DNA of 64,000 nucleotides from Candidatus Nitrotoga sp. M5 (GTDB lineage: Bacteria; Pseudomonadota; Gammaproteobacteria; Burkholderiales; Gallionellaceae), in assembly GCF_927904885.1 (NCBI RefSeq), contig NZ_CAKMNW010000005.1, positions 62,001 to 126,000 on the forward strand, in the 5' to 3' direction. Both the position numbers and the translations under genes were made by a program. The notes beneath the pieces are model-generated. The model searched no databases. It was given only the letters and a program-made list of their open reading frames with translations, and was not told where the DNA came from. This document shows positions 19,839 through 29,140 of the stretch, piece by piece; the stretch's first letter is position 1; every line of letters starts with the position of its first letter.

Positions 19839-21431
19839 ATGAAAATCAATATGAACAAGAAGCAAACCCTTGCTGTTGCCGCGATTATCGCTGCCAGCAT
19901 CCTGCTGGGCGGTCTCATCCTCGGTACGAACAAATCCATGCCGGAAGGTGAAGGACAGGATCCAGACACCCACGCGGAAGCAAAAGGCCACGCCGATGCC
20001 GAGCATCACGGCAGCGAAGTCACCGACAAACATGACGATTCCAAAGGCCATGCGGATGCGGAGCACCACGAACCCGCCTCGACCAAGGGTTCTCACGGCG
20101 GAAAATTATTCGTCAAGGGTGACTTTGGGCTGGAAATTCTGCTCTCGGAAGAGGGAGGTGAGCCGCGCTTCCAAGTCTATCTGCTCAATAAGGGTAAGGC
20201 ACTCCCGCTAAACGCCGCCAAGGTGTCGGTGATGCTGATTCGACCGAATGGTGAGAAGCAAAACATCGGCTTTGCGGCGGAAAAAGATTTTCTGAAGAGC
20301 ACCCAGCCCATCGAAGAGCCACATGTATTTGAGGCAACCGTGATTGCTCAAAATGGTAATCAGTCGTTCACGTTCTCTTTTTCAAATGAGGAAGGAAAAA
20401 TAGAGCTGACCGATGCGCAGATCAAGGGGGCTGGCGTAACGATTGAGACCGCGGGTGCCGCTCGCATCAAGAGTGCGATGACCCTGCCGGGCGAAATTCG
20501 CTTCAATGAAGACAGAACGGCACACGTCGTCCCCCGCCTTGCCGGCGTGGTCGAAGGTATCTCGGCCAATCTCGGCCAGTGGGTCAAGAAAGGCCAGGTG
20601 TTGGCGGTGATTGCGAGCACAGATTTATCGGAGCACCGCAGTGAGTTGCTCGCCGCACAGAAACGCCTGTCATTGGCCAGGACGACATTCGAGCGAGAGA
20701 AGAAACTCTGGGAAGAGAAGATTTCGGCGGAGCAGGACTATCTGCAGGCCAGACAGGCGAAGAGTGAAGCAGAAATCGCCGTACACAACGCGCAACAGAA
20801 ATTGAGTGCGATTGGGGCCAGTTCAAACGTATCAAGCAGGAGCGGTGCGCTTAACCGCTTCGAGATTCGTGCGCCGTTCAACGGCATGGTGGTCGAAAAG
20901 CATATCGCCCTGGGCGAATCGGTCAAGGAAGATGCGAGCATTTTCACTATTTCCGATTTGTCGACCGTGTGGGCCGAGATCATTGTGCCGGCGAAGGATA
21001 TCAATGTCATCCGGGTTGGCGAGAAGGTCACGATCAGGGCCACGGCGTTTGAGTCCACGGCGTCCGGCGCCGTCTCTTATATCGGCGCATTGATCGGTGA
21101 GCAAACACGCACTGCCAATGCGCGCGTGACGCTGTCGAATCCGCAGATGGCCTGGCGTCCGGGGCTGTTCATCAATGTCGAGATCGTCTCCAAGGAAACC
21201 AGTGTACCGGTCGCCGTGTCGTTGGATGCCATCCAGAATGTCGACGAAAAGCCCACGATCTTTGTCCGCATGCCGGGGGGCTTCATCGCCCAACCCGTCA
21301 CCACCGGCCTGTCCGACGGCAAGACTATTGAGGTCGTAAAAGGGCTTAAGTCGGGAACCGAATACGCCGCCGCCGGCAGCTTCACCATCAAGTCGGAGCT
21401 GGGTAAAAGCAGCGCCGAACACGCGCATTGA
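19839..21431 (+). CDS. czcB: Periplasmic adaptor of heavy-metal RND efflux (CzcB type)
   Basis: A 530-residue membrane fusion protein. An N-terminal anchor (about 8-28) is followed by a histidine- and aspartate-rich stretch with repeats of GHADAEHH (about residues 45-80) that may bind metal. An N-terminal CzcB-like domain comes next, then a lipoyl/hairpin region (VVEGISANLGQWVKKGQVLAVI) and beta-barrel segments (IRAPFNGMVVEKHIALGESV). It links CzcA to CzcC in the periplasm. It begins nine bases after czcC and ends 18 bases before czcA, so the three are one operon. Confidence 0.93.
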   Translation: MKINMNKKQTLAVAAIIAASILLGGLILGTNKSMPEGEGQDPDTHAEAKGHADAEHHGSEVTDKHDDSKGHADAEHHEPASTKGSHGGKLFVKGDFGLEILLSEEGGEPRFQVYLLNKGKALPLNAAKVSVMLIRPNGEKQNIGFAAEKDFLKSTQPIEEPHVFEATVIAQNGNQSFTFSFSNEEGKIELTDAQIKGAGVTIETAGAARIKSAMTLPGEIRFNEDRTAHVVPRLAGVVEGISANLGQWVKKGQVLAVIASTDLSEHRSELLAAQKRLSLARTTFEREKKLWEEKISAEQDYLQARQAKSEAEIAVHNAQQKLSAIGASSNVSSRSGALNRFEIRAPFNGMVVEKHIALGESVKEDASIFTISDLSTVWAEIIVPAKDINVIRVGEKVTIRATAFESTASGAVSYIGALIGEQTRTANARVTLSNPQMAWRPGLFINVEIVSKETSVPVAVSLDAIQNVDEKPTIFVRMPGGFIAQPVTTGLSDGKTIEVVKGLKSGTEYAAAGSFTIKSELGKSSAEHAH

Positions 21432-21449
21432 TACAAAGGAACACACATC

Positions 21450-24400
21450 ATGTTTGAACGTATCATTCGTTTAGCCATCGAGCATCGGTGGCTGGTACTC
21501 CTGGCCGTTTTCGGTATGGCTGCGGTCGGTGTCTTCAGTTACAAGGCGCTGCCCATCGATGCCGTCCCGGACATCACCAATGTCCAGGTACAGATTAATA
21601 CGGCGGCGCCTGGCTATTCACCGCTGGAGACCGAGCAGCGCATTACCTATCCGATCGAGACCGTCATGTCGGGTCTGCCCGATCTGCAGGAGACCCGCTC
21701 ACTGTCGCGCTATGGCCTCTCACAGGTGACGGTGATCTTCAAAGACGGCACCGATATCTATTTTGCTCGGCAGCTGGTTAATCAACGCATCCAGGAAGCC
21801 AGAGATAAACTGCCACCCGGCGTAACCCCGGCGATGGGACCTGTCTCGACCGGCCTGGGTGAAATCTACCTCTGGACTGTCGAAGCTGAAGAAGGTGCGA
21901 AGAAGCCGGATGGATCGGCTTATATGCCGACGGATTTACGCGAGATTCAGGACTGGATCATCAAGCCGCAGCTGCGCAACGTGCCGGGCGTGACCGAGAT
22001 CAATTCCATCGGCGGCTTCGCCAAGCAGTATCAGGTCGCGCCCATTCCGGAGAAACTCGCGTCCTACGGCCTGACGTTGCAAGACATCGTGACAGCACTC
22101 GATCGCAACAACAATAACGTGGGTGCAGGCTACATCGAGAAGCGAGGTGAGCAGTATCTCGTCCGTGCGCCGGGGCAGGTCAATTCAATTGAGGATATCG
22201 AGAACATCATCCTCGACAATACACAGGGTGTGCCTATCCGCATACGCGATGTCGGCGAGGTCGGCATTGGTCGCGAACTGCGTTCCGGCGCTGCCACCGA
22301 AAACGGTCGAGAAGTTGTACTGGGCACAGTTTTCATGTTGATCGGCCAGAACAGTCGCACCGTCTCGCAGGCGGTCGCCATAAAAATGGAAAAGATCAAC
22401 CGCACACTTCCTGAAGGCGTTCAAGCTGTCACCGTCTACGACCGGACGGTGCTGGTCGATAAAGCAATCAACACGGTCAAGAAAAACTTAACCGAGGGCG
22501 CGATCCTTGTGATCGTGATTCTGTTTCTGTTCCTCGGCAACATCCGTGCGGCCATCATCACGGCGATGGTGATTCCGCTGGCCATGCTGTTCACCTTCAC
22601 CGGAATGGTGACCTACAAGGTGAGTGCGAACCTGATGAGTTTGGGTGCGCTCGACTTCGGCATCATCATCGATGGCGCAGTGGTGATCGTGGAGAACTGC
22701 GTACGGCGGCTCGCCCATGCCCAAACTCACCACGGCCGTCCGCTTACCCGTACGGAGCGCTTTCATGAAGTTTTTGCCGCCTCGAAAGAGGCACGCCGGC
22801 CGCTGCTGTTCGGCCAGCTCATTATCATGGTCGTGTATCTGCCGATCTTCGCCCTGAGCGGTGTGGAAGGAAAGATGTTCCACCCGATGGCTTTGACTGT
22901 GGTGATGGCCCTGGTGGGGGCAATGATCCTTTCGATCACGTTTATACCTGCAGCCGTGGCACTCTTCATTGGCAACAAGGTTGCCGAGAAGGAAAACATT
23001 CTGATGCGGCAGGCCAAGCGCGCCTATGCGCCGATGCTGGACAAGGTCATGGTCAACAAGCCCGTGGTATTGACGTTGGCAATTGTCATGGTGCTTCTGT
23101 CTGGACTCCTGGCAACGCGCATGGGCAGCGAGTTTGTACCGAGTCTGAATGAGGGTGACTTTGCGATTCAGGCGCTACGTGTGCCTGGCACCAGTTTGAC
23201 GCAGTCCGTCGCCATGCAGCAGCAGATTGAGCGTGCACTCATACAGCAGTTTCCGGAAATTGAACGGATATTTGCGCGCACGGGTACCGCTGAAATCGCC
23301 TCCGACGTGATGCCGCCTAGTATTTCGGACGGCTACATCATGCTCAAGCCACTGGATCAGTGGCCAGAACCGAAAAAAACGCGTGATGAATTGTTGGCCT
23401 CCATACAGGAGGCGGCGAACAAACTTCCTGGCAACAACTACGAGTTCTCCCAACCGATCCAGCTGCGCTTCAATGAGTTGATCTCAGGTGTACGTAGCGA
23501 CGTCGCGGTCAAGGTGTTCGGCGACGATATGGATGTACTCAATGATACCGCAATAAAAATAGCCGCTGTGATGGAGCAGATTCCAGGTGCATCAGAGGTA
23601 AAAGTAGAGCAGACCACCGGCCTGCCCATGTTGACCGTCAATATTGACCGCGACAAAACTGCACGTTACGGCTTGAATGTGGGCGATGTGCAGGATGCAG
23701 TGGCCACTGCGATTGGCGGCAAGGAGGCGGGCACCCTGTTTCAGGGCGACCGTCGCTTCGACATCATCGTTCGTCTGCCGGAATATTTGCGTTCCGATCT
23801 GGAGGCGATCAAACGCTTACCGCTTGCACTACCACGGGCACAGGGCGGCGACAGTCAAAAGACCTATATTCCGCTCGCAGAGGTCGCAAGCCTTGACTTG
23901 GCTCCCGGGCCAAACCAGGTGAGCCGGGAAAATGGCAAACGCCGAATCGTCGTGAGTTCTAACGTTCGTGGTCGGGACATTGGATCGTTTGTGTCAGAAG
24001 CCGAACAGCAGCTTCAGCAGAAAATAAAGATACCTGCAGGCTACTGGACAACCTGGGGCGGACAATTCGAGCAGTTGCTGTCGGCCACGAAGCGTCTGCA
24101 AGTCGTAGTGCCCGTCGCGTTGCTGCTGGTCTTTGTGCTGCTCTTCATGATGTTTGGCAACGTTAAAGATGGACTGCTGGTCTTTAGCGGCATCCCCTTT
24201 GCGCTGACGGGCGGTTTGGTTGCACTCTGGCTGCGCGATATTCCGATGTCGATCTCGGCGGCAGTGGGCTTTATCGCGCTCTCGGGTGTGGCAGTGCTCA
24301 ATGGCCTGGTGATGATCTCCTACATCCGCAGCCTGCGCGAAGGAGGCATGTCACTGGACAAGGCGATTCGCGAGGGGGCGTTGACGCGGCTGCGCCCGGT

Positions 24401-24572
24401 ACTGATGACGGCGCTGGTGGCATCGTTTGGCTTTGTGCCGATGGCGATTGCCGTTGGTACGGGCGCTGAAGTCCAGCGTCCGCTGGCGACCGTGGTGATC
24501 GGTGGCATTCTCTCCTCGACTGCACTGACGCTTCTCGTACTGCCGATTCTGTATCGACTGACACATCGATGA
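21450..24572 (+). CDS. czcA: Heavy-metal RND efflux pump, inner-membrane proton antiporter (CzcA type)
   Basis: A 1040-residue HME-RND transporter with twelve expected membrane segments and two large periplasmic loops. The TM4 proton-relay stretch is DFGIIIDGAVVIVEN, the form typical of the divalent-cation subgroup (zinc, cobalt, cadmium, nickel), not the CusA copper/silver form. Start MFERIIRLAIEHRWLVLL and PIDAVPDITNVQVQINT are standard for CzcA. It has an AAAGGAACACAC ribosome site. The actual metal cannot be fixed from sequence alone. It is the last gene of the efflux operon. Confidence 0.95.
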   Translation: MFERIIRLAIEHRWLVLLAVFGMAAVGVFSYKALPIDAVPDITNVQVQINTAAPGYSPLETEQRITYPIETVMSGLPDLQETRSLSRYGLSQVTVIFKDGTDIYFARQLVNQRIQEARDKLPPGVTPAMGPVSTGLGEIYLWTVEAEEGAKKPDGSAYMPTDLREIQDWIIKPQLRNVPGVTEINSIGGFAKQYQVAPIPEKLASYGLTLQDIVTALDRNNNNVGAGYIEKRGEQYLVRAPGQVNSIEDIENIILDNTQGVPIRIRDVGEVGIGRELRSGAATENGREVVLGTVFMLIGQNSRTVSQAVAIKMEKINRTLPEGVQAVTVYDRTVLVDKAINTVKKNLTEGAILVIVILFLFLGNIRAAIITAMVIPLAMLFTFTGMVTYKVSANLMSLGALDFGIIIDGAVVIVENCVRRLAHAQTHHGRPLTRTERFHEVFAASKEARRPLLFGQLIIMVVYLPIFALSGVEGKMFHPMALTVVMALVGAMILSITFIPAAVALFIGNKVAEKENILMRQAKRAYAPMLDKVMVNKPVVLTLAIVMVLLSGLLATRMGSEFVPSLNEGDFAIQALRVPGTSLTQSVAMQQQIERALIQQFPEIERIFARTGTAEIASDVMPPSISDGYIMLKPLDQWPEPKKTRDELLASIQEAANKLPGNNYEFSQPIQLRFNELISGVRSDVAVKVFGDDMDVLNDTAIKIAAVMEQIPGASEVKVEQTTGLPMLTVNIDRDKTARYGLNVGDVQDAVATAIGGKEAGTLFQGDRRFDIIVRLPEYLRSDLEAIKRLPLALPRAQGGDSQKTYIPLAEVASLDLAPGPNQVSRENGKRRIVVSSNVRGRDIGSFVSEAEQQLQQKIKIPAGYWTTWGGQFEQLLSATKRLQVVVPVALLLVFVLLFMMFGNVKDGLLVFSGIPFALTGGLVALWLRDIPMSISAAVGFIALSGVAVLNGLVMISYIRSLREGGMSLDKAIREGALTRLRPVLMTALVASFGFVPMAIAVGTGAEVQRPLATVVIGGILSSTALTLLVLPILYRLTHR

Positions 24573-24732
24573 GATGAAGATGAGGAAGACTTTACGGCCG
24601 ACTTTGCCCCCTTCCTGCAAAGACGTAACGATTGCCAAAGCACTGTAACGGTAAGTAGGGGGCATTTTTCAAAGCAAAGAGAAAGTTGCGGGACCGATTT
24701 ATGCAATCCCCGCACTTCACCACTTGCCAGGC
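24573..24732. other. Short non-coding join between czcA and the lyase gene fragment
   Basis: About 160 bases with no frame and no clear terminator. It contains the right boundary of the metal island, because similarity to patB begins at about 24733. Confidence 0.5.
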
Positions 24733-25310
24733 TGTCAGATGAAACTCATGCTGATTTAGTCTACCTCGGAAATAAACACACTACGCTTGCGACGCTGGCA
24801 GATAACCCCGCCAACGTTCTCACTGCCATCGCACCCAGTAAAACATTCAATATCCCTGGACTGAATCTTTCTACACTCATCGTGCCTGATCCTAAGCATC
24901 GTGCGGCTATCACCCAGATATTTGACAGGATTCACATCAGCGCATCCAATCCGTTTAGTGTCGTCGCTTTTGAAGCGGCTTACCGAGAAAGCGAGACATG
25001 GCTGGACGAGTTACTACTTTATCTAAGGGATACGCGAGATTACGTCGAGAACTATGTAACCGAACATTTCCCGAAAATCCGGCTTATCAAACCAGAGGGC
25101 ACCTACCTGCTATGGCTTGATTGCCGAGCACTAGAGATGAGCGACTCACAACTCAAGCATTTTTTCGTGCATAAAGCCGGTGTAGGCATGAGTCCTGGAA
25201 CAATATTTGGCGAAGGCGGCAGCGGAGTCATGCGCATGAATATCGGCGCACCTCGCCATACTATTGTGGCCGCACTTGAAAAAATAAAAAACGCTGAACG
25301 TGATTTATAG
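24733..25310 (+). pseudogene. 5'-truncated second copy of the patB-like C-S lyase gene
   Basis: From about 24733 the sequence follows patB from its codon near 197 (position 16508) to the stop, in frame and without internal stops. The first half of the enzyme is missing, and no in-frame start exists before a GTG at 24882. The PLP-lysine motif APSKTFNIPGLN is retained at 24833-24868. The copies differ at many third positions but share a 53-base identical tract (16848-16900 and 25075-25127). Without the N-terminal cofactor-binding half it cannot be a full enzyme. It marks the right side of the metal-efflux island. Confidence 0.88.
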
Positions 25311-25315
25311 CGAAA

Positions 25316-25352
25316 AAAGCACCTGATACTTGTTCAAAGTATCAGGTGCTTT
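25316..25352 (-). terminator. Intrinsic terminator of the DapA-like gene (possibly two-way)
   Basis: AAAGCACCTGATACTT (25316-25331) pairs perfectly with AAGTATCAGGTGCTTT (25337-25352). On the minus strand it is followed by six T, so it best serves the gene ending at 25395; on the plus strand it could also stop transcripts of the lyase fragment. Confidence 0.88.
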
Positions 25353-25394
25353 AGTCTCCCTGAAAAACAACGTAAGTATTTGCTAGCTACGCCG

Positions 25395-26273
25395 TTAGCT
25401 TACTTTTGTCATCAAAGACTGTAGCAATGCTATTTCCTCAGGTTGTGAGCCGCGCAATGGTTTACGTGGCACGCCTGCATCAATGCCTCTTAGTTTCAAT
25501 CCAGCCTTGATTGCCCGAGGGATGTTGCCAGAAACAATAAAGCGCAACATGGGAAGTTGCTGATAAAAAATAGTTTGAGCAGCAGCAAGATTTCCCTTGG
25601 CAACATTCTCATAAAGATTTTTAGGTTGCCGATCTAACAGGTTGGGAGCTGCCGTACACCAACCACTGGCACCTGCACAAAGTGCTTCCAGCGCAAGCGG
25701 GTTGCTGCCGTTAAAGAAAGGCAACTCACCGTTGCTTAGTTCAAATAATTTGTGCATACGCTGAATATCACCCGTGCTTTCCTTCACCATGGTTACGTTG
25801 TCTATTTCATTAAACATTTTTACCAGCAGCTCAGGCGATATATCGACACCACCAGTCGCCGGATTGTTGTAAACCATAATAGGTATTGAAATATTATTTG
25901 AAATTTCCTGATAATAATCAAAAATTTCCTGGTCAGTCAGTTTCCAGTAAGACACAGGTATCACCATTACCGCATCAGCACCAATAGACTCAGCATACTT
26001 TGCTTTTTTCACTGCCTGCGATGTGGTGATCTCTGAAATACCGACAATCACGGGAACACGTTTAGATACAGCGTCTACAGTAAAGGCCGCAACTTTTTCC
26101 CATTCCTCCTGATTGAGGTAAGCGCTCTCGCCAGTGCTCCCTAAAGGGGCAATTGCATCGCTGCCTGCATCAATCAATTGTTCCAGGCAGCTCGCTAAAA
26201 CAGCGAAGTCGATGCGCTCTCCACAAGCGCTAAAAGGGGTAATGGGGTATGCAATAATACCTGTCAGTTTCAT
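25395..26273 (-). CDS. Dihydrodipicolinate synthase/N-acetylneuraminate lyase family protein
   Basis: A 292-residue class I aldolase TIM barrel. The Schiff-base lysine is K164 in VKESTGD, the tyrosine is Y135 in VYNNP, and the phosphate/carboxylate loop GSTGE is at residues 45-49. It differs from true DapA, and the catabolic context (next to a class II aldolase-like gene under a MocR-type regulator) suggests cleavage or dehydration of a keto-acid sugar or similar compound. The substrate is unknown. The start has an AAGGAGCTTATTC site. It follows the class II aldolase gene by 11 bases on the same strand. Confidence 0.87.
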   Translation of the reverse strand: MKLTGIIAYPITPFSACGERIDFAVLASCLEQLIDAGSDAIAPLGSTGESAYLNQEEWEKVAAFTVDAVSKRVPVIVGISEITTSQAVKKAKYAESIGADAVMVIPVSYWKLTDQEIFDYYQEISNNISIPIMVYNNPATGGVDISPELLVKMFNEIDNVTMVKESTGDIQRMHKLFELSNGELPFFNGSNPLALEALCAGASGWCTAAPNLLDRQPKNLYENVAKGNLAAAQTIFYQQLPMLRFIVSGNIPRAIKAGLKLRGIDAGVPRKPLRGSQPEEIALLQSLMTKVS

Positions 26274-26284
26274 GAATAAGCTCC

Positions 26285-27061
26285 TTAGATACAGTCGGGG
26301 TGATTTTTTAGTGCCTGTCTTGCGTAGTAGGCGAAATTAACTTTGTTGCGTCGATCCGTCGAAACCCAGTCATGAGCTTCTCTGGCCACCTCGGGTGATA
26401 GTGGTTTTATGTCACCTGCTGACATGGCAAGTAATTGCAGTTTTGCAGCGCGTTCAATCAATATGGCTAGATTGCAGGCCTCTTCAATGGTCTCGCCCAC
26501 GACGAGTTGACCGTGATGTGCCAGTAATATGGAGCGCTTGTCACCCAGTGCTTTGGAGATAGTGATTCCTTCTTCATTGCCAACAGGAACGCCTGGCCAA
26601 TCCTTGAGAAATGCACAATCTTCGTAGAGACCTGTCGTATCCATATGAGACACGATTAACGGTACTTCCAGCATCGATAGTGCCGCAATATGGGTAGGGT
26701 GCGTGTGAACAATGCAATTCACATCGGGGCGCTCTTTATATACCCAGGTGTGGAAACGATTAGCCGGGTTAGCCATTCCTTCTCCGTCGAGCGGTTGTAA
26801 ATCTTGATCAACTGTCAACAGGTTATTGGCTGTTATCTCATCAAAACCCAAACCTAAACGTTGTGTAATAAACGTATTTCTGTCTGCTCCTCGGCAACTG
26901 ATTTGTCCTGCCAGGCCCGAGTCGTGGCCTTTGTCATAAAGAGTTCGGCAGGTTAATGCCAATTTTTGCTTATCACTCAGATCGCTATCTTTAAATAAAT
27001 CATCCATGCGATCTTGTGCTGTTTGCATGAGCGCTTGTTTACTCTGACTTTCTGACTTCAT
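26285..27061 (-). CDS. Class II aldolase/adducin family protein
   Basis: A 258-residue protein with zinc-ligand histidines in HTHPTH (residues 119-124) and a third histidine in LLAHHGQLVVG. In many class II aldolases a glutamate lies in an SE pair some 20 residues before HTH; here the stretch reads NPANRFHTWVYKERPDV, so that catalytic glutamate seems absent and the reaction is uncertain. It forms a two-gene unit with the DapA-like gene and is divergent from the MocR-type regulator, with a 126-base shared promoter region. Confidence 0.85.
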   Translation of the reverse strand: MKSESQSKQALMQTAQDRMDDLFKDSDLSDKQKLALTCRTLYDKGHDSGLAGQISCRGADRNTFITQRLGLGFDEITANNLLTVDQDLQPLDGEGMANPANRFHTWVYKERPDVNCIVHTHPTHIAALSMLEVPLIVSHMDTTGLYEDCAFLKDWPGVPVGNEEGITISKALGDKRSILLAHHGQLVVGETIEEACNLAILIERAAKLQLLAMSAGDIKPLSPEVAREAHDWVSTDRRNKVNFAYYARQALKNHPDCI

Positions 27062-27116
27062 TACTTTTCTCCTCTATTTGCCCGTTTGACGAGGTGTAGG
27101 CATAATATGAAAATAT

Positions 27117-27159
27117 TGGACCATGCAAAACATCCAGTTTAAATTTTTTTAATGGTCCA
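27117..27159. promoter_or_regulatory. Dyad TGGACCAT...ATGGTCCA in divergent promoter region
   Basis: TTGGACCAT (27116-27124) and ATGGTCCA (27152-27159) form an inverted pair of 8-base half-sites about 27 bases apart, between the aldolase gene and the MocR-type regulator. MocR-type regulators such as TauR are known to use CTGGAC-like half-sites, so this is the natural operator candidate. The assignment is inference from motif and position. Confidence 0.6.
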
Positions 27160-27187
27160 GAAGTTTTAACAAACACATGAGCATTAC

Positions 27188-28645
27188 ATGAAGCAACCTT
27201 GGGAAATTAATGTCTGGCTGGAAGACCGTGAAGAGAGTTCATTTCATGCAAAATTCGTTAACCAGCTCACCAACGATATACAAACCGGTCGACTAAAGCC
27301 GGGTATGGCAATGCCCGGGTCTCGTTCAATGGCCCAACGGCTGGGGGTGAACAGGAAGACTGTGCAGCTCGCTTATGAAGAGCTGGAATCTCAAGGTTGG
27401 CTTTACGCCAGCCCCAGACGGGGGACATTTGTAGCCGATGTCTTGCCGGAGCAAAGCTTGACTGATGGAAATCGAAAACTACTCAATATCGATAAGGGTG
27501 CTTATCTCTCCGGAAGCCTGGTATCTGAACTCTACCGAAATTCGCTCACTGAAAATCATAATGGTATCGGTGCCAACGACGGCGTGCCCGACCCGCGACT
27601 CATTCCCCACGAATTGCTTTCAAAAGCCTATCGCCGCGCCATTATCCAATCAACGCGAAAAGGGGAGCTGGGCTATGGTGACCCACGCGGAGTTGAAAGC
27701 CTTCGCCGCTCAATCATGGATATGCTCGCGATGGATCGTTTCATGAACCCAAGCCTGGAAGAGATTTGCGTAGTTCGCGGAAGTCAGATGGGTATTTACC
27801 TGGCATCGAGAGTACTCAACCCTCAAGATGGCGTGATTGTTTGTGAAGAACTTAGCTACCCGCCAGCTGTGGCTGCATTTGAGTCGAATGGTTTTCAGGT
27901 AGTGAGATGCGCTTTGGATCTTCACGGTTTAAATACTGATGCTTTACGAGCCATTATCCAGCAACACAAAGTTGCGGCTGTTTACACTACGCCACATCAC
28001 CAATACCCCACCACGGTTTCCATGAGTATGGAACGGCGACTGATGCTATTGGCTCTGTCTAATGAATACCGGTTCTGGATTCTTGAGGATGATTACGACC
28101 ATGAGTTTCACTATGAGAGCAGGCCCATCCCTCCGCTATCGAGTCTGAATGGAGCTGACAATGTCGTCCATATTGGCTCCATGTCCAAGGTTTTTTCACC
28201 AGCGCTTCGGCTCGGTTATATCGCTGCCGATAAACGCTTTATCGATTTGGTCGCCAAGGAGATCCTGTTAATTGATCGACAGGGAAACACGATTACAGAA
28301 CTGGCCGTATCTTACCTGATGGAATCCGGTGACGTGAAAAGGCATATTCGAAAAATGCGCAGGAAGTATCAATTACGGCGCGACTTCGCTATGTGCGAAT
28401 TTCACCGTGTATTTGGCGACGACGTTGTTATTGAAAAACCAGCAGGAGGAATGGCATTATGGATTGATTTACAGAAAATAACGCACGAAAAAAATGCTGC
28501 TCGATTCAGCCACCCGGACTTCCATTTTAATAAGCTATTCAATACTGAGAAAAATAATTTAACGCATATCCGGTTTGGCTTTGGTGCCCTGGAAAAAAAG
28601 GAAATAACCGCATCAATAGAGCAACTCGCAAAAATGTTGTCGTAA
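27188..28645 (+). CDS. MocR/PdxR-type transcriptional regulator (GntR helix-turn-helix plus aminotransferase domain)
   Basis: A 485-residue chimeric regulator. The N-terminal winged helix (about 15-80) has the GntR pattern LKPGMAMPGSRSMAQRLGVN and RKTVQLAYEELESQGWL. The rest is a class I aminotransferase-like domain that binds PLP, with the lysine in HIGSMSKVFSPALRLGY. Such proteins sense amino compounds or PLP adducts and commonly control the divergent operon, here the class II aldolase and DapA-like genes. No ribosome site is evident directly before the ATG. Confidence 0.9.
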   Translation: MKQPWEINVWLEDREESSFHAKFVNQLTNDIQTGRLKPGMAMPGSRSMAQRLGVNRKTVQLAYEELESQGWLYASPRRGTFVADVLPEQSLTDGNRKLLNIDKGAYLSGSLVSELYRNSLTENHNGIGANDGVPDPRLIPHELLSKAYRRAIIQSTRKGELGYGDPRGVESLRRSIMDMLAMDRFMNPSLEEICVVRGSQMGIYLASRVLNPQDGVIVCEELSYPPAVAAFESNGFQVVRCALDLHGLNTDALRAIIQQHKVAAVYTTPHHQYPTTVSMSMERRLMLLALSNEYRFWILEDDYDHEFHYESRPIPPLSSLNGADNVVHIGSMSKVFSPALRLGYIAADKRFIDLVAKEILLIDRQGNTITELAVSYLMESGDVKRHIRKMRRKYQLRRDFAMCEFHRVFGDDVVIEKPAGGMALWIDLQKITHEKNAARFSHPDFHFNKLFNTEKNNLTHIRFGFGALEKKEITASIEQLAKMLS

Positions 28646-28957
28646 GTTAGCCCAACGAATTAACTGGAGTATCAGCTAATGCTCTACGAACTGTACGATA
28701 GTTTTTGGGCCAATAGTGGCTGTAGGTGGTTTTCTCTCTTAAAATATTACCTGACTGTTCGGCTAGAGCGCTTGAAGGAGCATTTGATCTGTTCAGTATA
28801 TTGATTTTATTTAACTTATTTATTTTGGTCGAACAGTATTGAGCCCCGACCTCTTTCTTTTCAAAGTAGTCATTCGCTGCTTCATGTTTTCTTTACTCGT
28901 AGGTACGGAACGATATGCGCTACCGTAATCAACCAGCCCCATAAAAGAATGATTCAG
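28646..28957. other. Gene-free stretch after the MocR-type gene
   Basis: About 310 bases with no plausible frame, terminator or RNA structure that I can support. It ends at the family C repeat that begins at 28958. Confidence 0.4.
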
Positions 28958-29097
28958 GGGCGCCTCTAAAATTTCAAGTTTTTAAGCAAGACAAGGCACG
29001 AGTAAAAGATTTGAGCGCAGCATATATTTGATATGTACGCGATAATTTTTTCAAGTAACGACGTATCGTGACGAAAATTGGGTTTTTAGAGATGCCC
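28958..29097 (+). repeat. Family C intergenic repeat, copy 1
   Basis: About 140 bases starting GGGCGCCTCTAAAA and ending TTTTTAGAGATGCCC, so the ends are inverted repeats. TCAG flanks it on both sides (28954-28957 and 29098-29101). The core contains GCATATATTTGATATGT and GATAATTTTTTCAAGTAACG. It shares its core with copies at 35775-35912 (inverted) and 43533-43705. It is non-coding and MITE-like. Confidence 0.75.
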
Positions 29098-29140
29098 TCA
29101 GATAAACTCCCAGCTTATCTGAATTTAAGAATACCGGTTT

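Noticed and set aside
24882-25310. 142-residue aminotransferase-like gene starting at a GTG
   Set aside because: Similarity to patB continues upstream to 24733 without a start codon; it is the tail of a truncated copy.
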